From Gynuella sunshinyii YC6258 (GTDB taxonomy: Bacteria; Pseudomonadota; Gammaproteobacteria; Pseudomonadales; Natronospirillaceae), in the NCBI RefSeq assembly GCF_000940805.1, contig NZ_CP007142.1:2270593-2334592 (forward strand): a DNA stretch of 64,000 bases, written 5' to 3'. This document shows, one piece after another, positions 55,310-64,000 of the stretch. The translations under genes and the position numbers were made by a program. The stretch's first letter is position 1. The number at the start of each line of letters is the position of its first letter. The notes beneath the pieces are model-generated. The model ran no database searches, was not told the DNA's origin, and worked only from the letters and a program-made list of their open reading frames with translations.

Positions 55310-56310
55310 AAGACAGGACTCCGGCGTCGGGCGATAGCAATAAATACAGGGGTGCCGAGGAATGCCGTCATAACCCCAACCGGTAGCTCCTGAGGTGGAA
55401 CGACAAACCGCGACAGCGTATCCGCCAGCAGCAATAAAATGGCGCCGAACATGGCAGCAGCCGGTAGTACCCAACGGTGATCACGACCAAACAGCATTCT
55501 GGCCAGATGCGGAATGATCAGCCCGACAAAACCGATCATCCCGGCCAGTGCAACGGATCCTCCGGCGAGCACTATGACCAGAGTCCCGAGCACCAGGCGG
55601 ACAACAATGATTCTCTGACCCAGTCCTTTGGCAATTTCATCATTCAGTAGCATCAGGTTCATTTGCCGGGTCATGATCATGGTCACTATCCAGGCCAACG
55701 CGAAAAGCGGCAGAAACGGAATAATCATGGCCATGGTCCGGCTGGACAACGAACCGCCGAGCCAGAACAGAATACCTTCCAGACTCTCGCGGTTGAGTAT
55801 TAACAATCCCTGGGTAAATGCCACAAACAATGCCGTGATGGCGGCTCCGGCCAACACAACCTGTATCGGTGCAAAACCGATACTCTGTTGATAGCCCAGC
55901 AAATACACCAGCAGGCCAGCAACGGTGGCACCCATGAATGCCACCCAGATGTACTGTTCCAATGAGGTGAGAGAAAAAAAGCTGAATGCCGCGACGATAA
56001 AAAACAATGCTCCGGCATTAATGCCAAACAGGCTTGGTGATGCCAGAGCGTTGCGGGTCAGAGCCTGTAACATTGTACCGGCGCAGGCGAGGTTGGTGCC
56101 GATCACCACAGCCAGTACCGCCCGATTCAACCGGCTTGACTGGATAATAATGTGTTCGGTGATGTGGTCATCGTAATGAAAAAGAGCATCAATCACGACA
56201 TTTAAAGGGATGCGGGTTTGTCCGAATGCGATACTCGCCACAGCGGCGGCAAGCAATACCAGTGAACAAATCAGCAAACCAGCGGTTTTGGCAGTAGTGG
56301 TATGCAGCAC
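55306..56310 (-). CDS. Iron-siderophore ABC permease (FecC-like)
   Basis: 334 residues starting at GTG (56310). About nine helices. LNRAVLAVVIGTNLACAGTMLQ, NALASPSLFGINAGALFF and GFVGLIIPHLARMLFG are permease signatures. It forms the heteromeric channel with the downstream permease. A MITE-like element separates it from the binding protein gene. Confidence 0.9.
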   Translation of the reverse strand: MLHTTTAKTAGLLICSLVLLAAAVASIAFGQTRIPLNVVIDALFHYDDHITEHIIIQSSRLNRAVLAVVIGTNLACAGTMLQALTRNALASPSLFGINAGALFFIVAAFSFFSLTSLEQYIWVAFMGATVAGLLVYLLGYQQSIGFAPIQVVLAGAAITALFVAFTQGLLILNRESLEGILFWLGGSLSSRTMAMIIPFLPLFALAWIVTMIMTRQMNLMLLNDEIAKGLGQRIIVVRLVLGTLVIVLAGGSVALAGMIGFVGLIIPHLARMLFGRDHRWVLPAAAMFGAILLLLADTLSRFVVPPQELPVGVMTAFLGTPVFIAIARRRSPVL

Positions 56311-56367
56311 AGCGTTGTTCCGGTTATAACAAAATGGCGCGATACCTCCTTGTATCGCAACAGAGCG

Positions 56368-56510
56368 AGTGTAGTGTCTTGAATAAAACCTATATTAAAA
56401 AAGCACCTCAAGATGTTCACAGCGAGGCGCAGCTCGCTGAACTTAAAGTAGATGTGCGAAGTGAATTCGGCGGCCCATTTAAATATGCGTTTTATTTGAG
56501 ACACTACACT
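56368..56510. mobile_element. MITE-like element, 143 bp, within the iron uptake locus
   Basis: AGTGTAGTGTCT (56368-56379) and AGACACTACACT (56499-56510) are perfect 12-bp terminal inverted repeats; the similarity continues inward to AATAAAAC on both sides. A target duplication is not clear, although TA inside the repeat recalls IS630/Tc1-type elements. It contains no transposase. It lies between the permease and binding-protein genes. Confidence 0.65.
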
Positions 56511-56527
56511 ATGTGGTTGGCGGGAAT

Positions 56528-57454
56528 TTACTCGCTCAATTGATAGTGTTTGAAAATACTGTCAAGCATCCGGCTGGCGGCCAGCGGACCTCCGCCCATA
56601 TTCCAGTCCACTTCGTTCACTTCATAAACGTGTTGTTGTTTGACTGCATCCAGGGTTTTCCAGAGCGGGTGTTGGGTCCATTGCTGGTAGGTCTGCTTGA
56701 CCGCTGGATCGGTTTCCGTCATGAAAATAAAAAACACGTCGGCGTTCATACTGGGGATGCTTTCCTGGCTGGTCAGTTTGACTCCCCAGATATTTTCACG
56801 GTGTGCGGGAGGGCGGGAAAAACCCAGTTCGTTCAGAATCAGACCGGCAAAACTGTTGTAGTAAATGCGCGCATGATCACTGCGGAAATTCAGCAGCGCC
56901 ACTTTCTGTGGCCATTGAATATCCGGATTGCGGGATACCGCATTGCTGAAACGTGCAACTCTTGCATCCCAGTCCGCCAGCCACGTCTGTGCCTGTTGTC
57001 TGCGACCCGTGGCCATGCCCGTCATGTGCAGTGTTTCTTTGAATTTATAAACAGTTTCCAAAGCAATGGTGGGGGCAATCTGACTCAGTTGAGGATAGAT
57101 TTTTTCATGGCGCAATTTAGCCGCGATGATCAGATCGGGTTTCAGTTTGGCAATTTCCTCCAGATTGGGCTGGGTTTCCAAACCAACGTGAGGGACCCCT
57201 TTCAAAGGTTCACGCAAATACTCATACATGGGTTGTTCAACCCAGGAATCCACTACACCCACCGGGGTGATACCCAGCGCGACGGTCGCATCAGTAGCAC
57301 CTTGGAATAAGGTCACGATGCGCTTTGGAGTGTCGTTCAGCACGGTGGTGCCCATGGCGTGGTGTATGGTGACTTCGGCACGTGCGCTGAATGCGGCGAT
57401 AGCCATGGCAACAAACAGCATAATGCGTTTGACTGAAGCACGGAAATTTAACAT
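56528..57454 (-). CDS. Iron-siderophore periplasmic binding protein (FecB-like)
   Basis: 308 residues with a signal peptide (LFVAMAIAAFSARA). PKRIVTLFQGATDATVALGI is the type III binding-protein start; LKPDLIIAAKLRH follows. It delivers ferric siderophore to the permeases. A Fur-like box lies 120 bases upstream. The permease genes follow on the same strand, now separated by a MITE. Confidence 0.9.
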   Translation of the reverse strand: MLNFRASVKRIMLFVAMAIAAFSARAEVTIHHAMGTTVLNDTPKRIVTLFQGATDATVALGITPVGVVDSWVEQPMYEYLREPLKGVPHVGLETQPNLEEIAKLKPDLIIAAKLRHEKIYPQLSQIAPTIALETVYKFKETLHMTGMATGRRQQAQTWLADWDARVARFSNAVSRNPDIQWPQKVALLNFRSDHARIYYNSFAGLILNELGFSRPPAHRENIWGVKLTSQESIPSMNADVFFIFMTETDPAVKQTYQQWTQHPLWKTLDAVKQQHVYEVNEVDWNMGGGPLAASRMLDSIFKHYQLSE

Positions 57455-57573
57455 AGCATCCTCTTAACAGGGGGTCGTAAGACAATTCGGTGAATGGCTG
57501 CGCCCATCCAGATACGATTGACGTGATCTGGCCGGGGGGTGTTTGATCTGCAGGCCTTGCTAACGATGCTCAT

Positions 57574-57592
57574 GTTATTGATAGTTATTCTC
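57574..57592 (-). promoter_or_regulatory. Fur-like box upstream of the iron binding-protein gene
   Basis: On the minus strand the 19 bases GAGAATAACTATCAATAAC match the Fur consensus at 14 of 19 positions. It would repress the binding-protein and permease genes when iron is plentiful. Confidence 0.6.
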
Positions 57593-57681
57593 GTTTTCAA
57601 TGAGAACGGTCACAGAATATCTCTGCGGATCATCTCTGTTGCCGTCCCTGGCAATGATCATCCTCGGTCGTTAATCACCGG

Positions 57682-59094
57682 TCACTGGGTGGTCAGATAG
57701 TCGGCCAGATTGATCACCCCATCGCAGACACGGGACAGTTGTTCATGATCATGACTGATCAGTATCAGAGTGCACTGCTGCTGTCTGCAGGCGGAAACCA
57801 TCAACTGCGTGACCGTCTGGGTGGTGAGCGGATCCAGTCTGGATGTGGGTTCGTCGGCTACCAGTAACATCGGCTCCATCAACAGCGCCCGAAGTATGGC
57901 GACTCGCTGCAACTCCCCTCCGCTGACCTGGTCACGGCTGCGCTCCAACAGATCCGCAGACAGCTGCAACTGCTCAAGCAGCACCGGAATCCGTTGTTCA
58001 TCCAGTTGATGCAGGTCGATGAGATCCTGCAGCAGCTGTTTGAGCGGTGGACCATCGGCAAAGGCGCTTGGAGGATCCTGATAGAGTTTCAGGCATTGAT
58101 GACGGTTCACCGGCTGCAGGTAGCGTATCTGACCCTGATCCGGTTGGAGCAGGCCCAGAATGATATCTCCCAGTGTGCTCTTGCCACAGCCACTGTCGCC
58201 GCATAGCCCGATAATTTCGCCGCGATTAATGGTGAGATGCAGGTTGGCGAACAGATCATGCCCGCCGCGCCGCATGGACAGATTGTCCAATTGCAGCAAG
58301 GGTTGGGGAGAAGCGTGGGTATCCGGTTTATTGACTGGCCAGTTTCTCGGGGACGCAGCGATCAGCGCACGCGCGTAGGCTGATTGCGGATGGTTCAATA
58401 CCTGTTCGGCATCACCCTGCTCAAGCACCCGGCCCTTTTGCATGACCATGATCCGGCCGCCAAGCTGGCGTGCCACTTCGACATCATGCGTGATGGTCAG
58501 CAGGCCGCCGGTGTTGGCATGTTGTTTCAGTAACCGAACAATGTCGTCGCGTCGGCTGGCATCCAGGCCCTTAGTGGGCTCGTCCGCCAGCATGATGTCC
58601 GCGCCCCCGGCAGTCGCTGCAGCAAATGCGACACGCTGGGCCATGCCGCCGGATAATTGATCTGGCCGCTTATGTCCGGCCTGTTGCAGGCCAAGAAACT
58701 GAAGCTGTTGTTCCGCTGCCAGTTGTGCCGGCGCCGATGCCAGGCCGCGAACATAACGAAATACATCTGCAACCTGCCGGCACGCTTTCATCAATGGGTC
58801 CAGAGAATGCCAGGGTTCCTGTGGCAGCATGACCAGCGTGCGTCCCCAAAGTGCCTGTAACTCCGGCCCGCTGTAGTGATTGACGTTTTTGCCAAGGATG
58901 CGGATATGGCCGCTGCGGGTTAGACCTTCGGGGAGCAGTCCCATAATTGCCTGGGCCAGCAGGCTTTTACCGGAGCCGGTTTCGCCGAGTACCGTCAGCG
59001 GAGTGCCCTGGATCAGTTGCAATGACAGATCCTCGACGATGATATCGTCCTGGCTGTGAATGTGCAGATGGTCGATCTCGATCAGAACTGTCAT
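57682..59094 (-). CDS. Fused dual ATP-binding protein of a peptide/nickel-type ABC transporter
   Basis: 470 residues from the ATG at 59094, which overlaps the permease stop by four bases. Two ABC domains: Walker A GETGSGKS and signature LSGGMAQR in the first, GDSGCGKS and VSGGELQR in the second, Walker B ADEPTKGLD and ADEPTSRLD. It combines DppD- and DppF-like halves. Last gene of an operon with two permeases and a lipoprotein binder. Confidence 0.9.
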   Translation of the reverse strand: MTVLIEIDHLHIHSQDDIIVEDLSLQLIQGTPLTVLGETGSGKSLLAQAIMGLLPEGLTRSGHIRILGKNVNHYSGPELQALWGRTLVMLPQEPWHSLDPLMKACRQVADVFRYVRGLASAPAQLAAEQQLQFLGLQQAGHKRPDQLSGGMAQRVAFAAATAGGADIMLADEPTKGLDASRRDDIVRLLKQHANTGGLLTITHDVEVARQLGGRIMVMQKGRVLEQGDAEQVLNHPQSAYARALIAASPRNWPVNKPDTHASPQPLLQLDNLSMRRGGHDLFANLHLTINRGEIIGLCGDSGCGKSTLGDIILGLLQPDQGQIRYLQPVNRHQCLKLYQDPPSAFADGPPLKQLLQDLIDLHQLDEQRIPVLLEQLQLSADLLERSRDQVSGGELQRVAILRALLMEPMLLVADEPTSRLDPLTTQTVTQLMVSACRQQQCTLILISHDHEQLSRVCDGVINLADYLTTQ

Positions 59095-59891
59095 GAGGAT
59101 TTCCCCGCCAGCAGATTGAATCCCAGCACCATCATGAACAGTGCCACCAGTGGTTGCGCCAGCGCCCATGGAGCATCGGCATAGTATGGAAACAGTTCGA
59201 CGATCATGAGCCCAAGTTCAGAGGCAGGCGGTTTTAGTCCGACGTAGACGAACCCGACCGAGGCCATGGTCAGTACTGATGTCGCTGCCCCAAAGGCTGC
59301 CAGAGTGAATACGTCATGGCGGATCGACGGCCAGATATGGCGGCGAAACAGATACCAGCGTCCAAACCCCAGCATGGTTGAGGACTGGATCTGTGGTCCG
59401 TTGATGATGCTGAGCACCGTGGCTCTGACAATGCGGAAATATTCCACCCAAAGGGTCATGGCGATGGCGAAATAGAGCATGAAAAATGAACCCGGTACCA
59501 GCGCTGCGCATAGCAACACCAAAACCAGTCCCGGCAGTGCCAGGATGGTGTTGACCAGGAAGTTCAGGCCATGATCAACCCAACCACCACGCCAGGCCGC
59601 CCAGACGCCAAAACCGGTACCGATGACCGCAGATGTCAGCACGCAGGACAGGCTCAGAATGAACGACAGGCGAACCGCAGCAGCCATTCTTGCCACCATG
59701 CTGCGACCGAACTGGTCGGTGCCCAACAGGTGTTCACCACCCGGCAGCGCGAAACGGTTTTGCAGCGTCTGCCGGACCCCATCATGCTCGCCAAACAGGC
59801 TTTCTAAAGTAGCAAATAGCATTAATGCCAGCAGCACCACCAGCCCGAGGCGTTGCGCGCCAGAAAGACGAATAAACCCATGTCTGATCAT
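59091..59891 (-). CDS. Peptide/nickel-type ABC permease (DppC-like)
   Basis: 266 residues, about six helices. GGEHLLGTDQFGRSMVARM is the DppC/NikC hallmark. The coupling loop MASVGFVYVGLKPPASELG is near the end. It overlaps both neighbours by four bases, so translation is coupled. Confidence 0.88.
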   Translation of the reverse strand: MIRHGFIRLSGAQRLGLVVLLALMLFATLESLFGEHDGVRQTLQNRFALPGGEHLLGTDQFGRSMVARMAAAVRLSFILSLSCVLTSAVIGTGFGVWAAWRGGWVDHGLNFLVNTILALPGLVLVLLCAALVPGSFFMLYFAIAMTLWVEYFRIVRATVLSIINGPQIQSSTMLGFGRWYLFRRHIWPSIRHDVFTLAAFGAATSVLTMASVGFVYVGLKPPASELGLMIVELFPYYADAPWALAQPLVALFMMVLGFNLLAGKSS

Positions 59892-60823
59892 GATTGCTGC
59901 CCCCGTGGATCCAGTAACCGGCAGCTGGCATCCACCAACGTATTCAATAAGACAAACAGAATGCCCATGACCAGAGCAGTGCCCTGTAGCATCGGAATAT
60001 CACGGGAAAACACCGCATGCGACAGGCCATGACCGATACCCGGCCAGGCAAACAGGCTTTCGATCATGACCACGCCTTCGATCAGTCCGACCAGCTGTAT
60101 ACCCATGAAGGCGACGATGGGTACGGCCATATTGCGCAGCCCATGGCGTAGAAACGTGATTCCTCTGCCCAGTCCTTTCACCCGGGCAAACTGATAATAC
60201 GCCGATGCCGCCACGTTGCGGACGCTGCCACGAATCACCCGGTTGGATATCGCCGCCAGACTCAGCGCCAGCGCCAGTGATGGCAATACCAGATGCACCG
60301 GATGGCCGAACCCGGCGACTGGAAACCAGCGCAGTTGCATGGCGAAGATCAGGATCAGAATCAGGCCCAGGCTAAAGACCGGTTGCGCACGGGTCAGGGT
60401 CGACAGGGTCAGCGCGGAATAATCCAGCCAGCCATTGGGGCGCAGACCAGACAGGATGCCGACAGGCAGGGCAATGACTGCCGACAGCAACAGCGCACAG
60501 ACGGCCAGCAGCAACGAGTGACCCAGTTGATGTTGAATTTCTTCAATCACCGGCGCACCGCTGACCAGACTGTTACCCAGATTCAGGGTGATCAGGTCTG
60601 CCAGCCAGCTCAGATACTGTTCCCACGCCGGGCGGTCCAGCCCCAGTTCAGCACGGACTGCCGCAGCGGCGGCAGAGGATACGGCATCTTCACCATAGCG
60701 GCCGGCGGCTATTTTATAAGCCATGTCTCCTGGCAGGGAGCGGGCCAGGACAAACGTCAGGGTACCTACGCTCCACGCCATCATGATGGCCTGAAGCAAT
60801 CTGTTAACAATCATTCTGCTCAT
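59888..60823 (-). CDS. Peptide/nickel-type ABC permease (DppB-like)
   Basis: 311 residues, about six helices. LGLDRPAWEQYLSWLADLITLNLGNS and LVGLIEGVVMIESLFAWPGIG are DppB/NikB signatures. It pairs with the next permease and overlaps both neighbours by four bases. Confidence 0.88.
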   Translation of the reverse strand: MSRMIVNRLLQAIMMAWSVGTLTFVLARSLPGDMAYKIAAGRYGEDAVSSAAAAAVRAELGLDRPAWEQYLSWLADLITLNLGNSLVSGAPVIEEIQHQLGHSLLLAVCALLLSAVIALPVGILSGLRPNGWLDYSALTLSTLTRAQPVFSLGLILILIFAMQLRWFPVAGFGHPVHLVLPSLALALSLAAISNRVIRGSVRNVAASAYYQFARVKGLGRGITFLRHGLRNMAVPIVAFMGIQLVGLIEGVVMIESLFAWPGIGHGLSHAVFSRDIPMLQGTALVMGILFVLLNTLVDASCRLLDPRGQQS

Positions 60824-62370
60824 AGGTTGGCCAGGTTCATCTCTGCAATTCGAAAGGAGCGTTCAAATGGATCAAAGTGGAACCCGTTTACCCGTTTGGC
60901 CACTGCGCTTTGTTGAACGTAGAACGAAACCGGAATCATTGGCAGGTCTTCTGCCAGTAATGCGGACAATAGCCGGCGTTGTTGTGCCAGCACGTTGGCA
61001 TCGGCTTCGGTTTTCATGGCCGATAACAATGAAAACGCTTTTGCATTGTTCCAGTTCATCGGTCCCCAGTCGCCACCGGCGGCGGTACTGAAATCCGCCA
61101 GTATGGTACCGAGAGGGTCAGGTATGTTGGCGAAATTCCGGGCGATCAGTGCCAGTTGCAAAGAGCCATCGGCGTGTCCGGAAGGAATGGCACTGGCATT
61201 TTCCATGGATACATCCAGTCGGATACCCAGTTCTGCCCATTGAGCCTGGATGGCAGTAGCCACGAGCATGAGTTCGGGACGGTTGGCGTAGGTAATCATA
61301 CGCAGCTGAAACGGCTGTCCGTTACGTATCAGGGTGCCATCTTCGGATTGTTTCCAGCCGGCTTCGGCAAGTAGCGTTTTTGCCTGTTCGAGGTCCTGTA
61401 CAGGTTCTGGCAGACCGGCCAGATGCCAGTGATGCATCGTGGGACCAAAAAACTGACTGGCCGCGGTACCGGGAGCGCCGAGGATATTTGCTGCGATGCC
61501 TTGACGGTCAATGGCCAGACTCAGTGCTTTGCGGGTTTTGAGGTCATTGAGGAAAGGGTGCGCGTTATTGACTTTGATGAGAATTGACCGTGGTATCAAG
61601 GTGGAATCAATCTGTACGTGATCGCTCTTTTTAAGCAGGTCGACGCTGGCCGGATCAAGGTTATAAACGATATCGGCTTCACCACTTTTCACCATCAGAG
61701 CCCGGCTTTCGGAGCGGTGACCGGTCAGATACTCTGCGTGCGCAATAATGGCCGGTGTGCCCCAGTACTCATCGAAACGACTGACTTTGACTTTGTGTGG
61801 CGGGGTATATTCCGTTAATTGATACGGACCGGTGCCATAAAGTTCCACCACGTCACCATTATCCGCATAGGATTCTGGTGCCAGAATGGCGGTGCTGTAA
61901 TGTGCCAGTACTGCGGTAAACGGCAAATAGGGTTGTTGCAGCTGAATGACCACGGTATCCGGGTCGACCGCGCGAATGCTGTCGATGCCGGCTTCCAGTA
62001 ATGGCCCCGGATGGCCCAGAGCTGTCTGCAGGCTGTGAGCTACAGTATCGGCGGTCAAAGGCGCACCATTGTGAAAGGTGACCTGTGGACGCAGATGCAG
62101 AGTCCAACGGCGGTTTTGATCACCAATCTCCCAGCTTTGAGCCAGTCCGGGTAGTAATTCTCCGGCATCATTGGTGTTGATCAGGGTTTCCAGTATCTGC
62201 ATCCGGGTATAGACGTAGCCGGACTTGGAGGGTGCCAGGCTGACTGCTTCAAACGGACCGCTGATGGTCAACAGGTCATCGGGCTGGCGGGGTTGGCAGG
62301 CCGATAACAATAGTGATATCAACAGAGCGGACACAAGCGTACTGAATGACTTGCATAGTGTTGGGTACAT
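60820..62370 (-). CDS. Lipoprotein substrate-binding protein of a peptide/nickel-type ABC transporter
   Basis: 516 residues. Lipobox LLSAC (Cys25). LLPGLAQSWEIGDQNRRWTLHLRP and VTFHNGAPLTADTVAHSL are SBP family 5 segments. Family members bind peptides, nickel or metal-opine chelates; a Zur-like palindrome 45 bases upstream suggests a zinc-related ligand. It leads the coupled operon. Confidence 0.88.
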   Translation of the reverse strand: MYPTLCKSFSTLVSALLISLLLSACQPRQPDDLLTISGPFEAVSLAPSKSGYVYTRMQILETLINTNDAGELLPGLAQSWEIGDQNRRWTLHLRPQVTFHNGAPLTADTVAHSLQTALGHPGPLLEAGIDSIRAVDPDTVVIQLQQPYLPFTAVLAHYSTAILAPESYADNGDVVELYGTGPYQLTEYTPPHKVKVSRFDEYWGTPAIIAHAEYLTGHRSESRALMVKSGEADIVYNLDPASVDLLKKSDHVQIDSTLIPRSILIKVNNAHPFLNDLKTRKALSLAIDRQGIAANILGAPGTAASQFFGPTMHHWHLAGLPEPVQDLEQAKTLLAEAGWKQSEDGTLIRNGQPFQLRMITYANRPELMLVATAIQAQWAELGIRLDVSMENASAIPSGHADGSLQLALIARNFANIPDPLGTILADFSTAAGGDWGPMNWNNAKAFSLLSAMKTEADANVLAQQRRLLSALLAEDLPMIPVSFYVQQSAVAKRVNGFHFDPFERSFRIAEMNLANL

Positions 62371-62414
62371 GGGTATCTGATCCTTCGGTTCTCAAAATCG
62401 GAGTAAACTAAAAA

Positions 62415-62430
62415 TTATGTTATAACATAA
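62415..62430 (-). promoter_or_regulatory. Zur-like palindrome upstream of the ABC operon
   Basis: TTATGTTATAACATAA is a perfect 16-bp palindrome; its ATGTTATAACAT core resembles gammaproteobacterial Zur boxes (TGTTATAnTATAACA-like). It is centred 52 bases before the ATG at 62370, in promoter position. Another metal or unrelated regulator is possible. Confidence 0.55.
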
Positions 62431-62581
62431 CAAAACTGAAAAGAGTCAATTTGTACGATGGTAATTTTATGAGCGATGGTGTTTCGCAATTTCAGATGGT
62501 CAGGGTGACAATGTGCAGTGTAGAGAGCTGTATGCACGACTGGATTGGTTGGTATCGATAACGACGGAGATGACGATAAGA

Positions 62582-62637
62582 ACGACCGTCGGGCCTATGC
62601 CTGCCAATGAATAATCATCAGAGCCCGTGACGGTCGT
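62582..62637 (-). terminator. Imperfect long hairpin after the LNS2 gene
   Basis: ACGACCGTC-GGGC (62582-62594) pairs with GCCC-GT-GACGGTCGT (62623-62637), one 2-base bulge. On the minus strand TTCTTATC follows, a weak U-tract. It could end the LNS2 transcript. Confidence 0.5.
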
Positions 62638-62683
62638 CGTGACATGATTGAGGCTTTTGCTCAGAAAGCCTGCGCTGGATTTA

Positions 62684-63667
62684 TCAGGGTTGGCAGTTTG
62701 CCATCGGCGTATCTGCTACCACGGTCGCGAAATGATAGCTGTAGTCTCCATCGATTGCCTGAGTGTCTTCAGTGCCGGCAAATTGACCAATAATGTAGGT
62801 TTCCTCTTTCGGGATACCTGCCGCAGCATAGGCACCGATATCTGTCTGGGCATTTCCGTAAGCACGGATAATATTCACTCCGTTATCGATGAGTTTTTGG
62901 ATATAAGCGGTTTTATAGTCCTGGGTGTCAGGAGGAATCGGGCCATCGCCATAAGGGTTGGTATGCAGGTGCCAGGATGGAATCTGCTGGATATCGAACC
63001 ATTCACGAGTGTCTTTGGCCAGCCAGTAGGGCCGTCCGGTGAGATAAATCAGACGATACTTCTTATCCTTGTAAGCATTGACGGTTTCGATGGCATAAGA
63101 GTGCGTCAATGCTGTGCGTATTCCGAGATAGTCTCCCACGGCTTCAAAATCCGTCAGCGTCAATGTGCCATCGATATCAAACAGAATGGCTTCGGTACCG
63201 GGTTCCACCACGCTTAAGTATCCTGTCGCACTGGTCAGGTCGCCGGCGACGACCATGCGTACCAGATATTCACCGGCATCGCGGTCGCCTGCTGGCACAT
63301 AGACTTTGCCGTCACTGTCAGTCCGATAACTGCCGAGATATTCCCAGTCACTCATGCCGGTACCGTAGATGTAGGCATAAATCTGTTCGTCTTCCAGATC
63401 CTTGTGCAGAAAAATATCGTAATCGAATTTGCCGACCATCGTTCCGGTGTCGCCGGCAGCCACCACTTCATCGTGAACCATGTGATAGGGCTGATAAAAA
63501 GAGGAGAGAATTTTGCTGCCCAGATGTTTGAAGCTGATTTTTTCAGGCTGTGGTGGCTCGGGACTGTTGTAAACGCTGTCCAGATCAGGGCAGCTGAACG
63601 CTTGGGAAAGAGTACTGAGTCCTGTCATGGTGAGAGTAATTATTGTCCGGATAAAGAATTGTCGCAT
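62684..63667 (-). CDS. Secreted LNS2/HAD phosphatase-like protein (lipin-type domain)
   Basis: 327 residues with a signal peptide (ends LSTLSQAFS). ILFDIDGTLTLTDFEA is the HAD motif I (DxDxT) in the variant of LNS2 domains of eukaryotic lipins and Nir proteins; LIYLTGRPYWLAKDTREWF is motif II. GNAQTDIGAYAAAGIP is motif III/IV. Bacterial members are poorly known; phosphatidate phosphatase activity is a family-based guess. The N-terminal 160 residues (YDIFLHKDLEDEQIYAYIYG) form a beta-rich domain. Confidence 0.78.
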   Translation of the reverse strand: MRQFFIRTIITLTMTGLSTLSQAFSCPDLDSVYNSPEPPQPEKISFKHLGSKILSSFYQPYHMVHDEVVAAGDTGTMVGKFDYDIFLHKDLEDEQIYAYIYGTGMSDWEYLGSYRTDSDGKVYVPAGDRDAGEYLVRMVVAGDLTSATGYLSVVEPGTEAILFDIDGTLTLTDFEAVGDYLGIRTALTHSYAIETVNAYKDKKYRLIYLTGRPYWLAKDTREWFDIQQIPSWHLHTNPYGDGPIPPDTQDYKTAYIQKLIDNGVNIIRAYGNAQTDIGAYAAAGIPKEETYIIGQFAGTEDTQAIDGDYSYHFATVVADTPMANCQP

Positions 63668-64000
63668 TTTGATTCCTCAGATTGTTGTTGTCATCTTTTT
63701 TTCACGGCTCCTGCATACATGCTATGTATCAGTGATGACGGTTTTATGGCTGACACTGCATAGCTTTATCGCAAATAAACTATCAAACCCTCATATATTT
63801 GTAGGAACGTCCTGGTCGTTTTGCTCCGTAGTTTGCATCTGTCACGGTACCTGGTCAGCAAACTTCACTATTGGTAAAAATCATTATGAAATGAAAAGCA
63901 CGATGTGAATCAAAATCACTCGATAACGTTGAATGTTTGTCATAAGTACGGCAAAACGGTTGTCTGTCATTCATCTGCATGTGAGCGTGGCGTCGTCGGA
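63668..64000. other. End of window, no gene identified
   Basis: About 330 AT-rich bases upstream of the LNS2 gene. No frame looks coding and no strong repeat is seen; promoter elements for the minus-strand gene should lie at its left end. Confidence 0.4.

Larger units (their letters stand above)
62371..62683. other. Intergenic region with Zur-like site and hairpin
   Basis: Holds the operon promoter region on the left and a terminator-like repeat for the LNS2 gene on the right. No gene is supported. Confidence 0.5.

Noticed and set aside
63627-63908. Open frame at the right end
   Set aside because: It overlaps the start of the LNS2 gene on the other strand and has random-like composition.

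Overview
The window looks like chromosome of a free-living, aerobic or facultative gammaproteobacterium of roughly 50% G+C. The nrdR-ribD-ribE-ribBA-ribH-nusB order, a class II ribonucleotide reductase split in two as in pseudomonads, a glycine-betaine-type ABC system and long low-complexity Gly/Ser/Asp/Asn linkers in a surface lipoprotein fit a marine or plant-debris-associated member of Oceanospirillales/Saccharospirillaceae or Cellvibrionales. That placement is inference from gene content only. I saw no rRNA, tRNA, CRISPR array, prophage or intact insertion sequence.

Layout. 1-3.7 kb: the cut-off N-terminal part of a NusG/RfaH-like antiterminator, an ECF-like sigma factor, a DUF3530 hydrolase-like protein and rpe. 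4.0-7.1 kb: nrdJa-nrdJb behind two NrdR-type boxes; the gene for the repressor itself lies at 24.0 kb. 7.4-11.2 kb: an old-yellow-enzyme/enoate-reductase-type flavoprotein, a TetR and a MarR regulator, with an unusual hairpin cluster. 11.2-14.8 kb: a compatible-solute ABC transporter behind an intergenic region rich in dyads. 14.9-23.9 kb: glycosyltransferase, trpS, acyltransferase, a GDSL-like protein lacking its nucleophile, outer-membrane barrel, potassium channel, pteridine reductase, cca, cytochrome c and a membrane protein. 24.0-29.6 kb: nrdR, the riboflavin operon, nusB and dgt.

30.6-38.4 kb is the most unusual part. It is a five-gene run on the + strand: a 1354-residue lipoprotein with three haem-c motifs, two repeat linkers, lectin-like modules and DUF1587/1595/1592/1588-type domains; a Tat-exported DUF1552 protein; a DUF4266 mini-lipoprotein; a DUF3570 outer-membrane barrel carrying SGAS and SGAT motifs; and an ApbE flavin transferase without a visible export signal. 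It reads as an envelope redox module joining haem, covalent flavin and possibly polysaccharide binding.

38.5-52.1 kb: 2-oxoglutarate oxygenase plus 8-oxoguanine deaminase, valS, small membrane proteins, TetR/MFS pair, PhzF, HAD phosphatase, apt, rhodanese, a quinone-oxidoreductase-like enzyme, ung (probably starting at CTG) and DUF3301. 52.2-57.6 kb: a siderophore-iron uptake locus in two convergent arms, each with a Fur-like site, and with two short MITE-like elements. 57.7-62.4 kb: a translationally coupled peptide/nickel-type ABC operon behind a Zur-like palindrome. The window ends with a secreted LNS2/HAD phosphatase-like protein.
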